Assembly (NCBI GenBank): GCA_965365625.1
Contig: CBDUCL010000197.1
Span: 1-5,782, forward strand
Direction of reading: 5' to 3'
Source: CAVWCW01 sp965365625
GTDB lineage: Bacteria; Pseudomonadota; Gammaproteobacteria; Chromatiales; Chromatiaceae
DNA: 5,782 nucleotides
A model generated the notes under the pieces. The model was not told the DNA's origin, did not search any database, and saw only the letters and a list, made by a program, of their open reading frames with translations. How positions within the stretch are numbered: position 1 is the first letter of the stretch; each line of letters starts with the position of its first letter. Positions 1 to 5,782 of this stretch are shown piece by piece. A program made the translations under genes and the position numbers.

Positions 1-225
1 TGCGCCACCGCCTGCGACGCCTGCGGCAAGTGCGCGGCCGACGCCGCCCCCGGACTGATCCAGATGCAGGACAATCTGCCCCTGGTGGACTACGCCGCTG
101 GCGGCCCCGCCAAGCCGGACGCCACCTTCCGCTGCCCCACCGGCGCCATCCAGTGGCTGGAGGGCGAGCAATTCCCCGAGCACCGGCCGCGCCCGGCCCG
201 CCTGGAGCGACGACATCATGCCTAG
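1..225 (+). CDS. Ferredoxin-domain [4Fe-4S] protein, C-terminal fragment (possibly RnfB-like)
   Basis: The reading frame is open from base 1 to the TAG at 223-225 and gives the last 74 residues; the start is outside the window. Visible cysteines are C1, C5, C8, C11 and C45. The pattern C5-x2-C8-x2-C11, followed after a 33-residue loop by C45-P-T-G-A-I, is the ligand set of single-cluster [4Fe-4S] ferredoxins, in which Ala-Ala-Pro follows the third Cys and the fourth ligand is a distant Cys-Pro. C1 could belong to a preceding cluster upstream, or to none. The tail (55-74) is rich in Arg, Pro and His and looks disordered. The protein is probably a soluble or peripheral electron carrier. Its position two genes before rnfC suggests the RnfB role of the complex, but the fragment does not show the usual two-cluster RnfB ferredoxin pattern, so no symbol is given. 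The stop overlaps the next gene by 8 nt, implying translational coupling. The ferredoxin call is fairly sure; the RnfB role is tentative. Confidence 0.72.
   Translation, partial: CATACDACGKCAADAAPGLIQMQDNLPLVDYAAGGPAKPDATFRCPTGAIQWLEGEQFPEHRPRPARLERRHHA
204..207 (+). promoter_or_regulatory. Probable ribosome binding site of the PFOR-like gene
   Basis: GGAG lies inside the end of the upstream ferredoxin-type gene, 10 nt before the ATG at 218. It supports this ATG as the start of the large gene. The spacing is slightly long but acceptable. The ATG overlaps the upstream stop by 8 nt, so re-initiation by terminating ribosomes may also contribute. Confidence 0.5.
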
Positions 226-3200
226 CTTCTCCAACAGCGCCCTGCGCCTCCTCGGCCGCTTGGTCGGCGCCCGCCCCCCGGCCCCGGCGGAGGCCGGCGA
301 ATTGCGGGTGCTCGACGGCAACAGCGCGGTGGCCATGACCGAAGCCGCCCTGGCCGAGAGCGCCGCCCTCGGCGCCAGCTTTCCCGCCGACACCGCAACC
401 CTGGCCTGGCGTGCCGAACAGGTCCGCTACGCCGCCAATCTGCTTGGCGCCCCCCTTAGCAACCTCGGCGGCGAAGGCCCCCGCGGCACCCTGGCCGCCG
501 CTATCGGCCTGGCCCTGAGCGGCACCCGGGCGGCGGCTTTCTGCTCCGGCCCGGACCTGGCCGGAGCCCAGGATCTGCTGCGCCTGGCCGCCGGGCGCCG
601 CCTGCCGCTGGTGGTCCAACTCGGCTGCCGCGGCCTGGCCGGCCATGCCCCGACCTTGGGCAGCGGCCACGAGGCCCTGCACCTGAGCAGCGACTACGGT
701 GGGCTGGTGCTGACCGCAGCCAATGTTCAGGAGGCAGTGGACTTTTCCCTGATTGCCCGACGGGTGGCGGAACAGGCCCTGCTGCCGGTCCTGGTGGCCC
801 AGGACGGCGGCGAGACCGCTCTCGCCATGCAGGAAGTGCGCCTGCCCGGCGCCGGGCTGGTGGAGCGATTCCTGGGGGCCCCGGAAGACGAAATCCCGGT
901 ACCTACACCGGCCCAGCGCTTGCTGTTCGGCGACCGACGCCGACGCCTGCCGCGCTGGCATGACCCCGACCACCCGACCCTGCTCGGGGCCCTGCAGGAC
1001 GGTGATGCCTGGGCCCGGGCTGCTGCCTCCGGCCCCGCCTTTCTGGATGGCTGGATCGACGACTGCCTGGGCCAGGCCCTGCGCGATTTCTCCAAGCTCA
1101 CCGGCCGTCTCCACCAGCCTCTGAGCGCCCACCGCATGGACGACGCCCGCCTGGTGCTGCTGGCCCAGGGCGCGGCGGTGGAGACCGCCGAGGCCGCCGC
1201 CGATGCCCTGCGCAAACGCCACCACCTCAAGGTCGGTGTGTTGGGATTGCGCTGCCTGCGCCCCTTCCCCGGCGCAGCACTTGTAGAGCGGCTCAAGGGG
1301 CGCTCCTTGGTGTGCGTGCTCGAGCGCAGCCCCCAGCCCCTGGACACCGACCCGCCCCTGACCCGGGAACTGCGCTCCGCCCTCGGCGCCGCCTCGGAAA
1401 GCAACGAGGCCGGCCGGTCCCCGCCCAAGCCCGAGCAACTACCCCGCCTGCTGCCCGTCTTCTATGGCCTGGGCGGCCAGGCCCTGCGCGGAGCCGACTT
1501 GATGGAGCTGGGACGCCGCGCCGAAGGGCTGGAGCAGTCCCGGGTCTGGCTCGGGCTCGACTTCGATCAGGGGCCCAGCCCCTACCCCAAGCGCCAGGTG
1601 CTCCTGGATCAGCTGCGCCGCAGCTACCCGGAGCTGGCCGGGCTGGGCCTGCGGGGCCCCGGCCCGGAGCCGGACCTGCGTCCGGCCGGCGCCCTGAGTC
1701 TGAGCCTGCAGCGGGTCAGCGGCGGGTCGGACCAGGGCCTGATGGCAGAGACCGGGGCCTATCTGCAGCAGTTGCTCGGCGGCCAGCTACGCAGCCACCC
1801 GGGCCTGTTCGGCGCCCCCTGGGGCGAATACTGCATCGACCGTTTGACCCTGGCCGAGGCCGACCTGCGCGACCCCGGGGCAACCCCCCCGGCGGATCTG
1901 GTGCTACTGAGCGCCGACCCGGCCCTGGCCCCAGCTGGCGCCTTGGGAGAGCTGGCACCCGGCGGTCTGCTGCTGCTGGCCGGCCCCGCCGCGGATCAGG
2001 CCCCGCCCCTGTACCTGCTGGGCGAGCAGAAAACGCCCCCCCGCGTCTATCGGCTGCCCGAGGCGGACTCGGAGCAACCCCAGGAATACCTGTTGGGCGC
2101 CCTCTGCGGCGTCCTGCTGGACGCCGGCCGGCTGCAGCAGCGCGAGCGCCGCCTGCTGACCCTGCGCGAGGAACTGCTCGCGCATACCATGGAGCCGGAA
2201 CGCGGCCAGCGCCTAACCGCCTTCCAGGCCGGGCTGAAGGCACCGCAGCACCTGAGCAAGCCGGCAGCCGCCGCGGCCCGCGCCTGGCGGCGCAGCGACG
2301 GTGCTCCGCCCTCGGTGCGGCGCCTAGCCCATGGAGACTCGGCCTACGACAGCCTGCCCCGCTTCTGGGACCAGGTCGGCAGCCTGTACCGGGACGGCGC
2401 CGCCGCCGAGCTGGGCCCCGACCCCTACCTGGCCCTGGGCACTGTGCCGCCGCTGGCCTCCGAGCTGCACGACCTGAGCCCTGCGCGGCGCAGCCTGCCG
2501 TTGTTCGACCCGCTCGCCTGCACCGGTTGCGGCCACTGCTGGAGCCGCTGCCCGGACGCCGCGATCGGGGCCGTGGCGCTGACTCCGGCCGAACTCCTAG
2601 CCGCCGGCATCCAGGCCAGCGGCGCCAGCGCCCTGCGTCCCCTCGCCAAGCGCTTGGCGGGGCGCATCGGGCGCCTGTGTCGCGAACCCGCAGAGGCGCC
2701 GCGGGAGATCGATCAGTTGCTGGACGAGGCCCTGGCCCGGCTGCAGGCCCAGGCCCCCCTCCCCGAGGCGCGAAGGGAGGCGATCGAGGCCGAGCTGGAG
2801 CAGATCAAGGCCGGCTTCGACGGCTTGGGCGCAGCGGTCACCGAGCCCCTGTTCCACAGCGCCGAGAGCGAACAAAAGGACAGCGGCGCCCTGTTGCTGC
2901 TGGCGGTGGACCCGGACGCCTGCAAGGGCTGCGGCATCTGCATTCAGGCCTGCGCCGCCGAGGCCCTGAGCGAGGGCCCTCATAGCGGCGCGGTACTCGA
3001 CCAGGCCCAGCGCCGCTGGCGAGCCTGGGAACAGCTTCCCGACACCCCGGCCGAGACCCGGGAGCGGGCTGCGGCTCTGCCCGAACCCGGTCCCCTGGCG
3101 GCGGCCCTGCTGGATCGCGGGGCCGCCGGTTCCATGGCCGGCGGCGACGGCGCCGAGCCCGGGTCCGGGGCGCGCCTGGCCCTGCGCCTCGCCCTGGCGG

Positions 3201-4753
3201 CGGCAGAGCGCCAGCGCAAGCCCCGGTTCGACCAACTGCTGGAGCGCGTGCGCTCCACCCGCGACCAGATCGGCAGCCAGATCCGCGGCCTACTGGCCGC
3301 CGCGCTGCCGGCGGACGAACTGGACCGGCTCGCCGAGCGCCTCGGCACCCTGGACCGACGCGAGACCCACCTGGGGGAACTGCTGGCGGGCAGCGGCGGC
3401 CTGGAAGAACGCATCGACCGCGACCGCCTGGAGCGCCTGGTGGATCTGGCCCGGGGCCTGGGGGACCTGGCCTGGCGCCTGGCCGAGGGCCGCCAGGGCC
3501 TGGGCCGGGCGCGGCTGGGCACGGTGGTCAGCCCCGGCGCCGCCCTGTGCTGGACCGGCGTGTTTCCCAGCAACCCGTTTCCGGGGCCGGTGACCCTGGA
3601 GCCGACCGGCAACGGCGTGCAGCTGGCCGCCGGCCTGCTCGAGGGCCAGTTGCGCCAGGCGGTCAAGGGCTTCGTGCTGTTGCGCAAGGCACACCTGGAG
3701 CTCGAGCGGCCGGACGAGGCGGAGCGCCTCGGCGCCGAACTCGATGCCCTGACCTGGCGCGATCTCAGTCCCGAAGAACAGGCCCAGTGCCCGGGCCTGT
3801 TGGTGGTAGGGGATAGCGCCAGCCTGGCCAGCAGCGGCCTGGCCCAGACAATCTGGGCCCTGGGCTCGGAGCTGCCCCTGCGCCTGCTGCTGCTGGCGGA
3901 CCTGGACCTGGGTCTCGCCGGCCCTGCCGGCCTGCCCATGCGGCCGGCCAGCCTGCCCGACCCGAGCCTCGAGCTGCCCCTGCTCGCCCTGTCCCAGCGC
4001 GGGGCCTACATCGCGCAGAGTGCCCTGGGGGCCCCCGACCACCTGCTGGCCAGCCTAGATGAGGCCTTTTCCCACCCCGGACCGGCCCTGGTGCACCTCT
4101 ACGCACCCAGCCCAAGCCAACATGGATTCGCCCCAGCCCTGACCCTGGAGCGCAGCCAACAGGCGGTGGCCAGCCGGTTGCTTCCCCTGTTCCGTTACGA
4201 TCCGCTGGGCGAAGGGGTATTCGGCTCGCGCATCCAGTTGGCGGACAACCCCGAGCCCCTGGCGCCCTGGGCCCAGACCGGCGAGGAGGAACCACTGACT
4301 CCCGCCCATTGGGCCCTGGGGGAGACCCGCTTCGCCGCCTGCTTCGAGCCCCTGGCGGAGGATGCCGCCGACGCCCTGCCCCTGGCCGAATGGCTGCAAC
4401 TGCCAGCCGCGGATCAGGCCGGCAAACGCCCCTATCTGACCCGCGCCGGGAACGGAGGTACGGAGCAACGATTGGCTCTTACCCCGGACTTGGCCCGGGT
4501 TTGCCTGCAGCGCCAGCAGGCCTGGCGCACCTTGCAGGAGCTGGCAGGTCTGGTGACCCCCTTTACCGAACGGGTGCGCCAGGAGGCCGAGGCCACGGTG
4601 GCCGCCGAGCGCGCCGCAGAACTGGCCGCCTTGCGCCGCGACTACGAGCAAAGGCTGGCCGAGCAGCAAGACCAGCAGCTGGAACAGACCCGCCAGGCGA
4701 TGCGCGAGCGACTGTTGCAGCTGGCTGGCTATCAGACCGAAACCACCCAATGA
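218..4753 (+). CDS. PFOR/NifJ-like 2-oxoacid:acceptor oxidoreductase homologue, probably catalytically degenerate
   Basis: 1511 residues, cytoplasmic, with no signal peptide or membrane segment. Domain order follows large PFORs. Domain I is about 30-210 (LDGNSAV at 32-38, CRGLAGHA at 137-144, NVQEAVDFSLIA at 169-180). Domain II is about 308-420 (RLVLLAQGAAVETAE, LRPF, then YGLGG at 416-420). A gamma-like domain III is about 492-655, with a linker to about 765. The ferredoxin domain has C768/C771/C774/C778-P and C902/C905/C908/C912. A TPP-type domain VI is about 970-1420 (PSNPFP at 1117-1122, HPGPALVHLYAP, ASRLLPLFRYDP). A charged helical tail, probably coiled coil, covers 1451-1500. Known PFORs oxidise 2-oxoacids with TPP and pass electrons through three [4Fe-4S] clusters. 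Here the TPP motif reads GDS (1198-1200) followed by LAGP instead of NTGG, and the four proximal-cluster Cys positions read E980, S983, A1108 and S1298. Two-cluster electron transfer is plausible; 2-oxoacid oxidation is doubtful. The gene lies between a ferredoxin-type gene and rnfC. The start is chosen from GGAG at 204-207 and the overlap with the upstream stop. Homology is confident; loss of catalysis is inferred from family motifs recalled without a computed alignment. Confidence 0.88.
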   Translation: MPSFSNSALRLLGRLVGARPPAPAEAGELRVLDGNSAVAMTEAALAESAALGASFPADTATLAWRAEQVRYAANLLGAPLSNLGGEGPRGTLAAAIGLALSGTRAAAFCSGPDLAGAQDLLRLAAGRRLPLVVQLGCRGLAGHAPTLGSGHEALHLSSDYGGLVLTAANVQEAVDFSLIARRVAEQALLPVLVAQDGGETALAMQEVRLPGAGLVERFLGAPEDEIPVPTPAQRLLFGDRRRRLPRWHDPDHPTLLGALQDGDAWARAAASGPAFLDGWIDDCLGQALRDFSKLTGRLHQPLSAHRMDDARLVLLAQGAAVETAEAAADALRKRHHLKVGVLGLRCLRPFPGAALVERLKGRSLVCVLERSPQPLDTDPPLTRELRSALGAASESNEAGRSPPKPEQLPRLLPVFYGLGGQALRGADLMELGRRAEGLEQSRVWLGLDFDQGPSPYPKRQVLLDQLRRSYPELAGLGLRGPGPEPDLRPAGALSLSLQRVSGGSDQGLMAETGAYLQQLLGGQLRSHPGLFGAPWGEYCIDRLTLAEADLRDPGATPPADLVLLSADPALAPAGALGELAPGGLLLLAGPAADQAPPLYLLGEQKTPPRVYRLPEADSEQPQEYLLGALCGVLLDAGRLQQRERRLLTLREELLAHTMEPERGQRLTAFQAGLKAPQHLSKPAAAAARAWRRSDGAPPSVRRLAHGDSAYDSLPRFWDQVGSLYRDGAAAELGPDPYLALGTVPPLASELHDLSPARRSLPLFDPLACTGCGHCWSRCPDAAIGAVALTPAELLAAGIQASGASALRPLAKRLAGRIGRLCREPAEAPREIDQLLDEALARLQAQAPLPEARREAIEAELEQIKAGFDGLGAAVTEPLFHSAESEQKDSGALLLLAVDPDACKGCGICIQACAAEALSEGPHSGAVLDQAQRRWRAWEQLPDTPAETRERAAALPEPGPLAAALLDRGAAGSMAGGDGAEPGSGARLALRLALAAAERQRKPRFDQLLERVRSTRDQIGSQIRGLLAAALPADELDRLAERLGTLDRRETHLGELLAGSGGLEERIDRDRLERLVDLARGLGDLAWRLAEGRQGLGRARLGTVVSPGAALCWTGVFPSNPFPGPVTLEPTGNGVQLAAGLLEGQLRQAVKGFVLLRKAHLELERPDEAERLGAELDALTWRDLSPEEQAQCPGLLVVGDSASLASSGLAQTIWALGSELPLRLLLLADLDLGLAGPAGLPMRPASLPDPSLELPLLALSQRGAYIAQSALGAPDHLLASLDEAFSHPGPALVHLYAPSPSQHGFAPALTLERSQQAVASRLLPLFRYDPLGEGVFGSRIQLADNPEPLAPWAQTGEEEPLTPAHWALGETRFAACFEPLAEDAADALPLAEWLQLPAADQAGKRPYLTRAGNGGTEQRLALTPDLARVCLQRQQAWRTLQELAGLVTPFTERVRQEAEATVAAERAAELAALRRDYEQRLAEQQDQQLEQTRQAMRERLLQLAGYQTETTQ

Positions 4754-4764
4754 GTGCGGCATGA
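4750..4764 (+). other. Four-codon mini-ORF bridging the PFOR-like gene and rnfC
   Basis: The junction reads ATGAGTGCGGCATGA. The first ATGA overlaps the stop of the PFOR-like gene (TGA 4751-4753). The mini-ORF encodes Met-Ser-Ala-Ala, and its stop (TGA 4762-4764) overlaps the rnfC ATG (4761-4763) as a second ATGA. No clear Shine-Dalgarno sequence precedes rnfC; only GAG at 4752-4754 is present. Ribosomes finishing the large gene could therefore reach rnfC by direct re-initiation or through this short relay. The arrangement is visible in the sequence, but its use is speculative and it may be chance. Confidence 0.25.
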
Positions 4765-5782
4765 TCGCCTTCCCCGCCCTGTTCCGCCACAGCTTCTCCC
4801 ACGGGGTGCATCCCGAGGAGCACAAGTCCCGCACCGCCGGGCTGCCGAGCCAGCGCATGCCCTTCGTCGGACGCTACGTGCTGCCGCTCAATCAGCACCT
4901 GGGGGCACCGGCCACGCCGACCGTGGAACCGGGGCAGCGGGTGCGCCGGGGTCAGCAGATCGCCGCGCCCGCAGCCTTCGTCTCCAGCGCCCTGCACAGC
5001 CCGGTCACCGGCTGGGTGCGGGCCATCGGCCAGCGCCGGTTTCCCGGCGGCCGCTTCGCCCAGGCGATCGAGGTCGAGGCCGACCCTTACGCCAGCCAGC
5101 GCCTGGACGCGGAACCGCCGCCGGACTGGCGCACGCTGACGCTGGACCAATTCGTGGAGCAGGTGCAAGCGAGCGGCATCGTCGGTTTGGGCGGGGCGGC
5201 CCTGCCGGCCCATGTAAAGTATTCCCTGCGCGAAGGGATGAAGATCCAATACCTGATCGCCAACGGCGCCGAGTGCGAACCCTACCTGACCAACGACCAC
5301 CGGGTGATGGTCGAGCAGCCGGAGCTGCTGCTCGAGGGGCTGGAGATCCTGGCCGGACTGCTCGGGGCCGAGCAGACCATTATCGGCGTCGAGCTGAACA
5401 AGCCGGATGCGATCGAGACCCTGCGCAGCCGCATCCCGGCCGGAGCGCCGGTGCGGGTGGAAGGGCTGCGGGTCAAATACCCCCAAGGCGACTCCAAGAT
5501 GCTGATCAAGTCGCTGCTCGACATCGAGGTGCCGGCCAAGCTGCACGCGGCGGACCTCGGGATCATTATGAACAACGTCAGCACCATCGCCGCCATCGCG
5601 GAATACTTCCGCACCGGCATGCCCTACATCGACCGCCGGGTCACGGTGTCCGGGCCGGGCATCGAGTACCCGGCCAACCTGACCGTGCCCATCGGCACCC
5701 CGGTGCGCGAGATACTGCGCTTCTGCGGCGGGCTCAAGGACGAGACCCGAGAGGTGCTCATGGGCGGGCCCATGATGGGGAC
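4761..5782 (+). CDS. rnfC: RnfC-like electron transport complex subunit, N-terminal 340 residues (runs off the window)
   Basis: The frame is open from ATG 4761 to the window end. RnfC is the peripheral subunit of the Rnf membrane complex that carries the NADH/FMN module and two [4Fe-4S] clusters, linking NAD(H) and ferredoxin pools. Visible hallmarks in order: GVHPEEHK at 15-22 (family GIHPPExK); a lipoyl-like N-terminal domain ending in LHSPVTGWV (78-86); the glycine-rich Nqo1-like stretch SGIVGLGGAALPAHVKY (138-154); NGAECEPYLTNDHRVM (168-183); KYPQGDSKMLI (239-249); NNVSTIAAIAEYFRTG (271-286); and an SLBB-like region closing with GGPMMG (335-340). The C-terminal Fe-S domain expected at about 370-450 is outside the window. 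The start is supported by the conserved GVHPEEHK at the usual distance. It lies 7 nt after the upstream stop with no strong Shine-Dalgarno, so translation is probably coupled. Differences from common RnfC (GDS for GGE in KYPQGGEK, GGAALPA for GGAGFPT) suggest a divergent subfamily. Membership is firm; the direction of electron flow is not shown. Confidence 0.92.
   Translation, partial: MIAFPALFRHSFSHGVHPEEHKSRTAGLPSQRMPFVGRYVLPLNQHLGAPATPTVEPGQRVRRGQQIAAPAAFVSSALHSPVTGWVRAIGQRRFPGGRFAQAIEVEADPYASQRLDAEPPPDWRTLTLDQFVEQVQASGIVGLGGAALPAHVKYSLREGMKIQYLIANGAECEPYLTNDHRVMVEQPELLLEGLEILAGLLGAEQTIIGVELNKPDAIETLRSRIPAGAPVRVEGLRVKYPQGDSKMLIKSLLDIEVPAKLHAADLGIIMNNVSTIAAIAEYFRTGMPYIDRRVTVSGPGIEYPANLTVPIGTPVREILRFCGGLKDETREVLMGGPMMG

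Noticed and set aside
30..338. 102-codon + strand open frame spanning the first gene boundary
   Set aside because: Out of frame with both the Cys-motif fragment and the PFOR-like start; Arg/Pro-rich with no motif.
1960..1990. Runs of CTG/GCC that look like short repeats or hairpins
   Set aside because: They are Leu/Ala/Gly codon runs inside a coding region, such as the GGLLLLAGP segment; no terminator-like U-tract follows.
1312..2985. 557-codon + strand open frame rich in Pro, Gly, Ala and Arg
   Set aside because: Shifted-frame shadow of the PFOR-like gene; no domain, and its composition mirrors GCC/CTG codons read out of frame.
2980..3939. Antisense open frame (319 codons), very rich in Arg, Ser and Pro
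   Set aside because: Low-complexity composition typical of the complement of GC-rich codons; it lies wholly inside the PFOR-like gene.
3290..4042. Antisense open frame (250 codons) rich in Gln, Gly and Ala
   Set aside because: Shadow of CTG/GCC codons in domain VI of the PFOR-like gene; no independent support.
218..4753. Possibility that the large gene is a pseudogene
   Set aside because: The frame is uninterrupted for 1511 codons with consistent codon bias, and the ferredoxin Cys ligands are intact. Only the TPP and proximal-cluster sites are changed, so functional divergence fits better than decay.
4563..5546. Long antisense open frame (327 codons) across the end of the PFOR-like gene and rnfC
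   Set aside because: It is opposite two clearly homologous genes, crosses their junction, and its translation shows no recognisable motif. Long antisense frames are expected at this GC content.

Overview
The window reads as the middle of one polycistronic operon, entirely on the + strand, from a high-GC proteobacterium. A gammaproteobacterium is the best guess, because of the very strong GCC/CTG/GGC codon use and the Rnf-type genes; this is inference and no species can be named. Nearly every base is coding. The genes are packed with an 8-nt overlap and a 7-nt gap, and I see no promoter, terminator, RNA gene, mobile element or CRISPR array.

Layout: (1) 1-225 is the C-terminal end of an iron-sulfur protein with one [4Fe-4S] ferredoxin motif, possibly an RnfB-like subunit. 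(2) 218-4753 is a 1511-residue protein with the domain order of the large pyruvate/2-oxoacid:ferredoxin oxidoreductases (PFOR/NifJ-like). (3) 4761 to the window end is the first 340 residues of an RnfC-like flavin/NADH-module subunit of an Rnf-type electron transport complex. Its Fe-S domain lies beyond the window.

The main point of interest is the large protein. It keeps the PFOR architecture and the eight cysteines of a two-cluster ferredoxin domain. By my alignment from memory it has lost the thiamine-diphosphate motif (GDG...NTGG is replaced by GDS...LAGP) and all four cysteine ligands of the proximal [4Fe-4S] cluster. It therefore looks like a catalytically retired oxidoreductase reused as an electron-transfer or scaffold subunit. 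It sits between a ferredoxin-type protein and RnfC. The three gene products could form an electron wire: an Rnf-like membrane complex with an added peripheral Fe-S arm made from a dead PFOR. The adjacency and the motif losses are visible in the sequence; the shared complex is inference.
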